From: Sneathiella sp. P13V-1
Lineage (GTDB): Bacteria; Pseudomonadota; Alphaproteobacteria; Sneathiellales; Sneathiellaceae
Direction: 5' to 3'
Assembly: GCF_015143595.1 (NCBI RefSeq)
Contig: NZ_WYEU01000001.1
Span: 62,001 to 126,000 of the forward strand
Length of the DNA stretch: 64,000 nt
Below, one piece after another: positions 26,293 through 34,564 of the stretch. A model generated the notes under the pieces. The model saw nothing but the letters and a program-made list of their open reading frames with translations. It was not told the origin of the DNA and ran no database searches. Each line of letters starts with the position of its first letter. Position 1 is the stretch's first letter. Made by a program: the position numbers and the translations under genes.

Positions 26293-29292
26293 GTGCTTCA
26301 ACATTGGCAGGCTGCGTTAAATGAACTTTGGGGAATAGAGGCTTCGCTAACGAGGTTGGATGGGGAATATGATCTCAATTTCCTGGCCTCAAGCGACAGC
26401 GACTATGTCTTAAAAGTCATGCGGAGCGGGTGCGATACCGACTTCATCGACATGCAATGCCGTGCTTTTGCACACTTAAGGGAAGCTTCCGCCGCCCTGC
26501 CAATTCCCAAAGTGATTCCAACAATAAACGGGGACCTGTTTACTTCTTTCAAGGATGAAGAGGGGCAGGATCGCCTTCTGTGGGTTTTGGAAAGAATGCA
26601 TGGCAAAACCTACGCCGATTTCAAACCGAAAACCGACGCCCTTGTTCATGAGTTAGGGACAATCATTGGCGAGATAGACAAGAACCTAGCCGATTTTACA
26701 CATTCCGCACTGGATCGGGACTTCAAATGGAATTTGATGCAAGGTGCCTGGATTGAAAAGGACCTTGATGTGATCACCGATCCAGACCGAAAGAAGATAA
26801 TCAGCAGTGTCCTTTCTGAATTTCACGAGATTGAAAGCAAATTGCTCGCGATGGACAAGGTCGCCATTCATAACGATGTGAATGACTACAATATTCTGGT
26901 TCAAGGAACACTGACCGAGGCCCCGTCTATTTCCGGCATTATTGACCTTGGGGATATGTGCTACGCCCCGCGCATCTGTGATTTGGCGGTCACTGCTGCT
27001 TATATGGTGCTGGAGACAGAGAACGCCGTTGGAACTTTAGCAGCGCTCGTCAGTGGTTATCATGACGCCCACCCACTTTCCGCAGAAGAAATTGATATGG
27101 TGTGGCCGCTCCTTCGGCTGCGACTTGCGGTAAGTGTTGTAAACTCCACAATGATGGCGAAGGAAAACCCGGATGACCCTTATGTGGTTATTTCTCAGAA
27201 ACCGGCGTGGGATTTCCTTGAAAACAACAACATTAATCCAAGGCTTATCAATAAACAGCTTCGTGCCGCATGTGGTCTACCCATCACAGATAGAGCGGAG
27301 GAGATTACCAGTTGGCTGGAGAAGGAGCGGGGCAATTTCGCGGATGTTCTCGGTGTACCTTTAAAAGATGCGGAAACGGCCCCGCTGTCGGTTGAAGTAA
27401 GCACCTTCCCGCAAAACCCGTTTGAAATGACAGATGAGGAGGCAGCAGATCTTGATGTAAAAGAAGGCATTTATATTGGCTTTTATAACGAGCCACGCCT
27501 CGTCTATACGGACAATGCTTTCTACAACGGTCCTTTCAAAGGCAGCAACCGAAGAACGGTCCATCTTGGTGTGGATCTGTTTGAAGCCGCAGGCAAACCT
27601 GTTTATGCGCCAATGGATGCCACCGTTGAAGAACTGGATAACCGCACGGGTCACCTTGATTATGGTGGACTGATTGTCTTGCGTCATGAAACGGATGAAG
27701 GGACCCCATTTTATACTCTCTACGGTCATCTCAATCCTGCAAGTATTGAACATCTGGCTGTTGGTCAGGCAGTGAAGAAAGGTGACGTGATCGCGGCCCT
27801 CGGAGATGAAAGTCACAATGGGGGATGGGCCCCTCACCTTCATTTTCAGGTGAGCCCTACGATGGACGGCATGGGGGCGGACTGGCCGGGTGCAGCTGAT
27901 CCAGATGAAATGTATTTCTGGTCAAAGATGTATCCAAATCCGGCAGCACTTCTTAATGTTCCAGATGAAAAAACAAGGTACGAGCCACCGGCAAAAGCCA
28001 ATTTTCTCGAAAAACGTCGGGAGAATTTTGGGCATAATCTGAAACTTACCTATAGCGATCCTGTTATGTTTTTGCGTGGCTGGAAACATCATTTGTTTGA
28101 TGAATGGGGACGGCCTTATCTGGACAGCTATAACAACGTTCCTCATGTGGGTCATGGGCATCCCCGCATTCAAGCCGTTGCGGCCGACCAGTTAAAACGG
28201 ATGAACTCCAACACCCGCTATTTACATCCAGCGCAAACGGCTTTTGCCGATACGATCCTGAAGCACATGCCAGACTATCTATCCGTCTGTTTCTTCGTAA
28301 ATTCCGGCACAGAAGCCAACGAACTTGCGTTGCGCCTCGCCCGTGCACATAGCGGCGGCAAGGATATGATCACCCCCGACCACGGATACCATGGAAATAC
28401 AACCGGCTGCATCGACATCTCTGCTTATAAATTCAACGCACCCGGCGGCATCGGCCAATCCGATTGGGTTCATTTGGTTGAAGTCGCTGATGATTACCGA
28501 GGCTCCTTCAGGAGAGGTGAAGATGATGTGGCCGAAAAATATGCCGCACTTGTTGATGATGCACTAAAAGCAATTGAAACACGTGGCGGCAAGCTTGCCG
28601 GCTTTATCGCCGAAACTTTCCCAAGCGTCGGCGGGCAAATCATCCCTCCAAAGGGGTATTTGGCGAAGGTGTATGAGCGCATTCGCGCGGCAGGCGGCGT
28701 TTGTATCGCTGATGAGGTGCAAACTGCTTTGGGGCGCCTTGGTGATTATTTCTTCGCGTTCGAACAGCAGGAAGCCTTGCCTGATATTGTCGTCATGGGC
28801 AAACCGATCGGCAATGGGCATCCACTGGGTGTCGTTGTCACCACCCGCGCGATTGCTGATAGCTTTGCAAAAGGACCGGAGTTTTTCTCTACCTTTGGCG
28901 GATCCAACCTCTCCTGTCGTATGGGTAAAGAGGTTCTGGATATTGTGGAAGATGAAGGCTTGCAGCAGAACGCAAAAGCGATGGGAGAAAAACTTCTCTC
29001 GGGACTCCGCAAGCTGCAAGACAAATATGAAATCGTTGGTGATGTGCGCGGCATCGGCCTCTTTATTGGCCTTGATCTTGTGACGGATCGCGAAACGCGT
29101 GCGCCGGGAACGGAGATTGCATCTTACGTCAAAAACCGCATGCGCGAAAACCGGATCCTGATGGGAAGCGAAGGGCCGGCAGACAATATCTTAAAAATCC
29201 GTCCGCCCATAACGATCCAGTCCGATGATGTGGATATGATTTTGGACGTTATGGATACAGTGTTGGATGAAGCCCAGTCCTTAGTATCCTAA
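26293..29292 (+). CDS. Three-domain protein: APH-type kinase, M23 peptidase fold, class III aminotransferase
   Basis: A 999-residue protein. Residues 1-330 are an aminoglycoside-phosphotransferase/choline-kinase fold with HNDVNDYN (His193, Asp195) and metal motif IDLGDM. About 395-560 is an M23 LytM fold with HxxxD at His424/Asp428 and HLHFQ (His515, His517). About 575-999 is a class III PLP enzyme with Lys837 in VVMGKPIGNGHPLG. Kinase and aminotransferase parts resemble hydroxylysine kinase and the phospho-lyases of ethanolamine phosphate/phosphohydroxylysine. A phosphorylate-then-eliminate route for an amino alcohol or hydroxy amino acid fits. Start is GTG at 26293 with AGGGAGAG upstream. 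The job of the M23 part is unclear. Confidence 0.9.
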   Translation: MLQHWQAALNELWGIEASLTRLDGEYDLNFLASSDSDYVLKVMRSGCDTDFIDMQCRAFAHLREASAALPIPKVIPTINGDLFTSFKDEEGQDRLLWVLERMHGKTYADFKPKTDALVHELGTIIGEIDKNLADFTHSALDRDFKWNLMQGAWIEKDLDVITDPDRKKIISSVLSEFHEIESKLLAMDKVAIHNDVNDYNILVQGTLTEAPSISGIIDLGDMCYAPRICDLAVTAAYMVLETENAVGTLAALVSGYHDAHPLSAEEIDMVWPLLRLRLAVSVVNSTMMAKENPDDPYVVISQKPAWDFLENNNINPRLINKQLRAACGLPITDRAEEITSWLEKERGNFADVLGVPLKDAETAPLSVEVSTFPQNPFEMTDEEAADLDVKEGIYIGFYNEPRLVYTDNAFYNGPFKGSNRRTVHLGVDLFEAAGKPVYAPMDATVEELDNRTGHLDYGGLIVLRHETDEGTPFYTLYGHLNPASIEHLAVGQAVKKGDVIAALGDESHNGGWAPHLHFQVSPTMDGMGADWPGAADPDEMYFWSKMYPNPAALLNVPDEKTRYEPPAKANFLEKRRENFGHNLKLTYSDPVMFLRGWKHHLFDEWGRPYLDSYNNVPHVGHGHPRIQAVAADQLKRMNSNTRYLHPAQTAFADTILKHMPDYLSVCFFVNSGTEANELALRLARAHSGGKDMITPDHGYHGNTTGCIDISAYKFNAPGGIGQSDWVHLVEVADDYRGSFRRGEDDVAEKYAALVDDALKAIETRGGKLAGFIAETFPSVGGQIIPPKGYLAKVYERIRAAGGVCIADEVQTALGRLGDYFFAFEQQEALPDIVVMGKPIGNGHPLGVVVTTRAIADSFAKGPEFFSTFGGSNLSCRMGKEVLDIVEDEGLQQNAKAMGEKLLSGLRKLQDKYEIVGDVRGIGLFIGLDLVTDRETRAPGTEIASYVKNRMRENRILMGSEGPADNILKIRPPITIQSDDVDMILDVMDTVLDEAQSLVS

Positions 29293-29314
29293 GGCGCTAC
29301 ATGTTCGATAATGA

Positions 29315-29348
29315 TTTATGGAGAGCAGGCTTTCGCTCTCTCCATAAA
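29315..29348. terminator. Bidirectional hairpin between convergent genes
   Basis: A perfect 11-base stem TTTATGGAGAG / CTCTCCATAAA with a 12-base loop lies between the aminotransferase fusion gene (+) and the DUF2855 gene (-). No long T-run is present, so termination strength is uncertain, but the position fits. Confidence 0.6.
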
Positions 29349-29365
29349 CCATTACATTCATTCGC

Positions 29366-30448
29366 TTAGAAGGATAGAACATACCCCTCAGTTGGATCAA
29401 TCTGGTTATTCAGCATCTTGACGTAAACTTCCTGAATGTTCTCTGGTCCAGACAGTTGTTTAATCTGGATCCATTTGATCACTTCTGGAAGCAACGACAT
29501 CCAAGCACCTGCCATGCGTTTCTGAAACTCAACTGGCCCCCAGTCTTTTGTTCTTTGATTGATATGGATGGGGGCGAAGAAGAAATCCATATCCTCATCA
29601 GGAAGGTTACGATCATTTTCAGAGGCTTGCCAATCAGCGGCTCCAATTCCAATCGCCTTGATGAAATTCTCTGTCAAATTCGCTTTCAGTTTTTCAATTA
29701 ATTCTGGATCTCCAGCAAAATCAACAATTACGGCTGGACCTTTGCCCGCAACAGCGGACAAATCATCATATGTCACCGCATCATCATAAGATCCCAAATT
29801 TGCAACAAAGGACTTATTCTTTGGCGAGGTCAAACCAACGACTTCAACATCCACGCCCAGATCTTTCAGATAATGTGACAAGCAAATCGCTGTCTTGCTG
29901 GATGCACTGGTCATCACAATCTGCTTTGCTCCAAAGCACTTGTTGTCTTGTAAATGTAACGCAAGCAAGTAAGCCGTAATAAACAGCGGTCGGAATATGA
30001 TCGTTGCATTTTCAGCATTTTCTGGCATTTGCCCTTTGTCTTCCGGGATCAGGGTATACCGGTTATAGACAGGAGAAACCGTGGATCTGTGCTCCGAATT
30101 TTCCAGCATAAATCCTGGAACGAGCTCCATTAGATTAAGCATCGCTTCTGTCGCCATTGGGAAAACACCAAAGAGGCGTTGACCAACTTTAATATCATCT
30201 CGATTACTCTTGATAACAGTGGCATTTCCCCACACCGGAATATTCCCCCAGTCCTCATCACGTGGGAAAATATCCCAATATGACATGGACCGGCCAAACG
30301 CTGCATAGGTAATATTATTTGCGCTGAACGCGAACTTCTCTGTTTTGACCCAGACGGAGTTATCCGTTTCGTTTTCTGAGTTTGCCTCTGAAGTCGTCAT
30401 TCTGCTTTGTGTTAGATCGTCTTTTTGTACGTCAAATGTAAATGACAT
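29366..30448 (-). CDS. DUF2855 family protein (MDR-like fold)
   Basis: A 360-residue protein of the DUF2855 family. These look like divergent medium-chain dehydrogenases: an N-terminal GroES-like part (NNITYAAFGRSMSYWDIFP, then GQRLFGVFPMATEAML) and a Rossmann part (IVMTSASSKTAICLSHYLK...VDVEVVGLTSPKNKSFVANLG). The zinc ligands and a clear GxGxxG loop of active ADHs are not seen, so activity is uncertain. It is the last gene of the enoyl-CoA hydratase/CoA-transferase/FAH operon, with a 41-base gap. A role as a reductase or lyase on the pathway product is inferred from context. Confidence 0.8.
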   Translation of the reverse strand: MSFTFDVQKDDLTQSRMTTSEANSENETDNSVWVKTEKFAFSANNITYAAFGRSMSYWDIFPRDEDWGNIPVWGNATVIKSNRDDIKVGQRLFGVFPMATEAMLNLMELVPGFMLENSEHRSTVSPVYNRYTLIPEDKGQMPENAENATIIFRPLFITAYLLALHLQDNKCFGAKQIVMTSASSKTAICLSHYLKDLGVDVEVVGLTSPKNKSFVANLGSYDDAVTYDDLSAVAGKGPAVIVDFAGDPELIEKLKANLTENFIKAIGIGAADWQASENDRNLPDEDMDFFFAPIHINQRTKDWGPVEFQKRMAGAWMSLLPEVIKWIQIKQLSGPENIQEVYVKMLNNQIDPTEGYVLSF

Positions 30449-30489
30449 TATCTACTCCTGCTTTTATTGGGTGCTTTGACCCTGCACCT

Positions 30490-31458
30490 CTATTTTTTTA
30501 TTCGATTTCTCAACGTGCCAATCTTCTCAATTTCCAGCTCAACAACATCACCATCTTGCAAGAAATTCAAAAGCTCCAGCCCACAACCATTACCAATTGT
30601 GCCAGATCCCAATATCTCGCCTGGATACAATGTTTCATCTCGACTGACATATTCAATCATTTCTTCGAATGTCCAATGAATGGAACCTGAGTTTCCACGA
30701 GATCTTTCTTCACCATTGATCCTGGCAACCATTTGAAGATCATATGGATCTTCAATTTCATCCAACGTCACCAAGCACGGCCCCATGGGACTGGCATCGT
30801 CAAAATCTTTCGATTTCGCGGGACCAAATCGTCCACCCATTTCTTTGCCCTGTACATCTCGCGCCGACAGATCATTGAAAATTGTGAATCCAAAAATATG
30901 GTCACGTGCATTTTCTTTTGAGATGTTCTTGCCCTTTTTTCCAATGACACAGGCAAGCTCCAACTCATAGTCCATCACTTTAGAATAAGAGGGCCAAGTA
31001 ATTTCCTTTTCCGGATCAGTGATGGCGAACCGATTGCCCTTGTAATATATGGGCTTCTCGTACCAGACCGGCGGTACTTTAAAATCTTCCAAATTTTGGT
31101 GATCTTTGATGTATTGTGCAGGATCTTCACTTGCCGCGCTTCTGATCTTCAATGCAGAAAGCAGGGATTTCACCGCATGTTTTTCAAAGGCCATAAAATC
31201 CCTGATCTGTGGCGGCCTTGGAATTGGAGCCCTCAATCTGACATTCTGTAATAACATAGCGTCACCATGATCAGCTTCCCGTAATAGCTTGCGAGCAAAA
31301 TCCAGAGCTTCCTGCCCGCCTTCAATCAAAGAGAGCATACTGTCAAATACTGAATGGCGATCACCTGCAACGGCTTTCAGATCCAGTATTTTGTCATTAG
31401 AAAGAAGGGCACCAAGACGGTCCCCTCCTCCCTGAAAGGAATAGGTTACAAATTTCAT
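30490..31458 (-). CDS. Fumarylacetoacetate hydrolase family protein
   Basis: A 322-residue FAH-family enzyme. The metal-binding Glu residues fall in MDYELELACVIGKKG, and the FNDLSARDVQ block carries further conserved residues. DSxxxGP-type spacing appears as DDASPMGPCLVT, and the C-terminal FLQDGDVVELEIEKIGTLRN is typical. Family members cleave C-C bonds of beta-diketo acids or hydrate/decarboxylate dienoates with Mg or Mn. The operon also has a CoA-transferase and an enoyl-CoA hydratase, so ring-cleavage or branched-acid breakdown is plausible. The full FAHD C-terminal fold is present. Confidence 0.9.
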   Translation of the reverse strand: MKFVTYSFQGGGDRLGALLSNDKILDLKAVAGDRHSVFDSMLSLIEGGQEALDFARKLLREADHGDAMLLQNVRLRAPIPRPPQIRDFMAFEKHAVKSLLSALKIRSAASEDPAQYIKDHQNLEDFKVPPVWYEKPIYYKGNRFAITDPEKEITWPSYSKVMDYELELACVIGKKGKNISKENARDHIFGFTIFNDLSARDVQGKEMGGRFGPAKSKDFDDASPMGPCLVTLDEIEDPYDLQMVARINGEERSRGNSGSIHWTFEEMIEYVSRDETLYPGEILGSGTIGNGCGLELLNFLQDGDVVELEIEKIGTLRNRIKK

Positions 31459-31470
31459 TACAGGTATCCG

Positions 31471-32706
31471 TTATTCCGCTGCGGCTTTAAAAGGCGCGAC
31501 CGAATAGATAACTCCTTTTTGCTGAAGGTCCGAGAACTGCTCAGCACTTACTCCAGCGTCAGACAGAACCGACCAGTTATCTTCACCAACTGAGGAAGCA
31601 ATCAATTGGTATTGACGGGTGCTTTCGGAGAACTGCCATGGCTGGCCCGGCAACTTTACAGTTGCGCCGTGATCATCAACGACCTCAACAACCGCGCCCC
31701 ATTCTTCCGCCCATTGGCTCTTGCCAAATTCGGCACTTGTTCTCACCTCCCCGACAGCAAGTCCGGCTTCTGTCAAATGGACTTCAAGTTCTTCAATTGA
31801 CTGAAAACTGTATACCCAGCTTTGCACAATATCGAGCAGAGCCTTCAAGTTGAGACGTCTCAGCTCAGCCGTTTTGAAGCGTGGATCATTGCGTAAATCA
31901 TTGCGCCGCATCATCGCGCAGTATCGGACAAAAATCGGCGAGAAAATTGGGCTAGCGGATATGACGATCCATTGTCCTTCCCGAAACTTCAACGTCGGAG
32001 ATTCAGTGGCTCCAAGTGCAGGTGGCTCACTGTCCATTTCAGTTTCCGTGAGATCCGCATGAGCCCGTTCATTGACATACATCATTGTTGCGGCCATCGC
32101 CACATCCACATGCTGCCCCTTTCCGGTTCTGTGACGTTGTTCCAGCGCGGCAAGTGTCGCAATAACGGCCTCCATACCGGTATAGACATCCGCGTGAGAA
32201 AATACGTCACTGGAAGGTTCGCCAAGGTTATCTCCATAGTGATTGATCAATGTATCAACCAATCCGACTTCAGCGTGAACGGTTGGGGCAAATGCCCCTC
32301 GGTGGCTCATGCTATTTTTTTGGCCATAGCCACTGATAGAAACGTATATGATCTGCGGATTGATCTCAGCCACCTCTTCATAGGACAGCCCAAAATGATC
32401 CAAAGTTCCGGGTCTGAAATTCTCTATCACGACATCGGCTGTTTTAAGAAGGTGGCGTATTATGTCCTGCCCTTCAGGAAAATTCAGATCAACGCTAATG
32501 CATTTCTTACCTGCATTCTGTTGATAGAAATAATGTGACTTTCCCGGCTGCCCTGGTGCCGCATAGCGGGAAATATCGCCAAGGCCTGGCGGCTCAACCT
32601 TCGTTACATCTGCCCCTAAATCCAGTAGTGTCTTTGCACAATGCGGCCCTGCAAGTACCCTTGTAAAGTCCAGTATTTTCAACCCGTGCAATGGAAGTTC
32701 ACCCAT
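31471..32706 (-). CDS. Family III CoA-transferase (CaiB/BaiF)
   Basis: A 411-residue family III CoA-transferase. The N-terminal Rossmann region KILDFTRVLAGPHCAKTLLDLGADVTKVEPP and the catalytic aspartate Asp173 in SHADVYTGMEA match the family; the C-terminal part has the usual small-domain AELRRLNLKALLDIV region. It swaps CoA between an acyl-CoA donor and an acid. The ATG at 32706 lies one base after the upstream stop, with GGAGGGAA inside that gene's end, so an in-frame start five codons earlier is rejected. It probably activates the substrate of the neighbouring enoyl-CoA hydratase. Confidence 0.92.
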   Translation of the reverse strand: MGELPLHGLKILDFTRVLAGPHCAKTLLDLGADVTKVEPPGLGDISRYAAPGQPGKSHYFYQQNAGKKCISVDLNFPEGQDIIRHLLKTADVVIENFRPGTLDHFGLSYEEVAEINPQIIYVSISGYGQKNSMSHRGAFAPTVHAEVGLVDTLINHYGDNLGEPSSDVFSHADVYTGMEAVIATLAALEQRHRTGKGQHVDVAMAATMMYVNERAHADLTETEMDSEPPALGATESPTLKFREGQWIVISASPIFSPIFVRYCAMMRRNDLRNDPRFKTAELRRLNLKALLDIVQSWVYSFQSIEELEVHLTEAGLAVGEVRTSAEFGKSQWAEEWGAVVEVVDDHGATVKLPGQPWQFSESTRQYQLIASSVGEDNWSVLSDAGVSAEQFSDLQQKGVIYSVAPFKAAAE

Positions 32707-32707
32707 T

Positions 32708-33496
32708 TTAGTTCCCTCCAAATACCGCTGTACCGGGACCGGACTTTTGAAACTCCTTGATCCCCATTTTCACGTCATTGCTCAGGAGAACGGGCTTCAT
32801 GATGCCCTCCATTTCCTGATCCGCAGTTTCAAGACCTTTTTCCGCCATGAGATTGGCGATCTTTTTAATGGCACCTAGCGCTACAGTAGGACCGGTCGCC
32901 AGTTGTTGTGCATAATTGAGGCTCACTTCATCAAGATCGTCATCAGCAACAGCCAGATTGATAAGACCAATGCGCTCCATAGTTTCAGCATCATGACGAC
33001 GGCCCAACATGGCAAATTCCTTGGCACGTGCGAGGCCGATCCTTTGGACCATTCGCTGAACACCGCCCATAACGGGTGCCAATCCCAAAGTGGTTTCCAC
33101 AGCACCAATCCGTGCAGAGCGGGCCGCAATGATGAAATCACAGGCAAGTGCAACTTCCAGCCCGCCCCCTAAAACAGCGCCGCGAACTGACGCCACGACT
33201 GGCAACGGGTAACTTCCCATATAATCTAGAAACGCCTTAGGGCTCGTCGGATTTTTGACCTTTTTCCCGCCTTTACCCTCTGATACGGCAAACACCTCCA
33301 AATCCGCGCCAGCACTGAAATGCTTCAGGTCAGATTTAAGAAGAATTGCCCGCGCCCCAGTATCGAGCGCCTCCTGCATAGCTGTCATAATACCCCCAAC
33401 CAGCAGAGGACCCAACAGATTGTAGGGGGGATAGTTCATAGAGAGAATGCAAAGATCCCCTTCTCTTTCACTTTTCACTACAGCTTCTTCAGTCAT
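32708..33496 (-). CDS. Enoyl-CoA hydratase/isomerase family protein, first gene of operon
   Basis: A 262-residue crotonase-fold protein. The oxyanion segments are LKHFSAGADLEVF and GAVLGGGLEVALACD; the second carries the GGG-x-E pattern with the Glu often used in hydration, and VETTLGLAPVMGGVQRM holds the second acid position. The ATG at 33496 has GGAGG seven bases upstream and is preferred to an in-frame start nine codons earlier. It leads the CoA-transferase/FAH/DUF2855 operon and is preceded by two copies of a GTG-N6-CAC palindrome. Substrate unknown. Confidence 0.9.
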   Translation of the reverse strand: MTEEAVVKSEREGDLCILSMNYPPYNLLGPLLVGGIMTAMQEALDTGARAILLKSDLKHFSAGADLEVFAVSEGKGGKKVKNPTSPKAFLDYMGSYPLPVVASVRGAVLGGGLEVALACDFIIAARSARIGAVETTLGLAPVMGGVQRMVQRIGLARAKEFAMLGRRHDAETMERIGLINLAVADDDLDEVSLNYAQQLATGPTVALGAIKKIANLMAEKGLETADQEMEGIMKPVLLSNDVKMGIKEFQKSGPGTAVFGGN

Positions 33497-33538
33497 TTGT
33501 TTCCTCCATTGGCCTTGTTGCATGATTCATTCCATATA

Positions 33539-33589
33539 GTGTATATACACATTATGAATTTCATGTAAAGCCATAAAGTGCATCTACAC
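33539..33589. promoter_or_regulatory. Two operator copies, GTGTATATACAC and GTGCATCTACAC
   Basis: GTGTATATACAC (33539-33550) is a perfect 12-base palindrome; GTGCATCTACAC (33578-33589) keeps the GTG-N6-CAC frame with inner changes. The sites start 39 bases apart, 43 to 82 bases upstream of the enoyl-CoA hydratase start. The paired layout suggests cooperative binding by a dimeric regulator not encoded next door. Confidence 0.65.
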
Positions 33590-33691
33590 TATACAATATA
33601 ACCAGTCTCTCACTTGCTTAGGGAAGCTCAAGCAACAGGCGTAAACCCCGCTTGAACCCTCCCTAATCTATCTCTGGAAACCGTAACTTAT

Positions 33692-34366
33692 TTAATCGTC
33701 GAACCCAACAAAAGTGGCAACTTCATCCACCGGCCGTCGCGTTGAAACGACGGCGTTTGCAGGGAAATCAAAATCTGGATATCCCATAGCAACTGACGTT
33801 TGTATCACATGATTATCCGGAATATTGGCATGTTCACGCACAACAGGGGACTGCATAATCCCCTGACTATTAATCACCGAGCCAATCCCCCGGCTCCAAG
33901 CAGCCAGCGCCAAACCATATGTTACTGCCCCTAGATCGAAGTGTCGGATATCACCTTCGAGTTCCTTATCATAAGCAACGATAACTGAGACCGGTGCATC
34001 AAACTGGCGAAAGCCTCTTAGCACCCAGTCCTGCCGTTTTTGTTTATCATGACGTTCAATTCCCATTGCTTCGAACAGCTGAATAGCGACTTTAACCTGG
34101 CGTTCTCGATGGACACCTTCATAACCTTTTTCAACCCGGAACTCGCGTGATGACGGGATACCCGCAAGATTTCTCTCTGTGTTGCCTTTTCGAATACGGT
34201 CAAGTGGCTCTCCGCTAATAACGTGCAGATGCCAGGGCTGTGTGTTCATTGAAGAAGGCGCACGCGTCGCAACTTCAATAATCTCCTTCAGCACTTCTTT
34301 GGGAATGGGGTCGGGTTTATACCCGCGAATGGAACGTCTTCCATGAACGACTGAATCAAAATCCAT
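33692..34366 (-). CDS. Nitroreductase family FMN oxidoreductase
   Basis: A 224-residue nitroreductase-fold protein. The FMN-phosphate site is HGRRSIRGYKPDPIP, the RAPSSMNTQPWHLHVI block follows, and the C-terminal region has AMGYPDFDFPAN before the second FMN contact. Such homodimers reduce nitro compounds, quinones or dehalogenate with NAD(P)H. Its promoter faces the histidine-kinase gene (198-base gap) and it precedes the CoA-enzyme operon by about 195 bases, so it is probably a separate unit. No metal or other unusual residues are seen. Confidence 0.92.
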   Translation of the reverse strand: MDFDSVVHGRRSIRGYKPDPIPKEVLKEIIEVATRAPSSMNTQPWHLHVISGEPLDRIRKGNTERNLAGIPSSREFRVEKGYEGVHRERQVKVAIQLFEAMGIERHDKQKRQDWVLRGFRQFDAPVSVIVAYDKELEGDIRHFDLGAVTYGLALAAWSRGIGSVINSQGIMQSPVVREHANIPDNHVIQTSVAMGYPDFDFPANAVVSTRRPVDEVATFVGFDD

Positions 34367-34564
34367 TGTTTTCTCTTATTATTTTTTTGTTTCAAGGGAG
34401 AGAAGTCTCCGTAGCGTAGTGTAACCAAGACACTCTGCTTTGCAACAGTTTGAACAGTCATTCTGAAATCCAAAAAATCCGATAAATAACTTTTCTCGTT
34501 ATTAACCATTTCATTATGAGAGTTCTGCTAATCTGAAAAAGTTCTATCAGTACAGAAGTCGGTG

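Noticed and set aside
27361-27843. 160-codon minus-strand frame inside the three-domain gene
   Set aside because: It lies fully opposite the M23 domain, whose motifs are intact; no independent evidence supports it.
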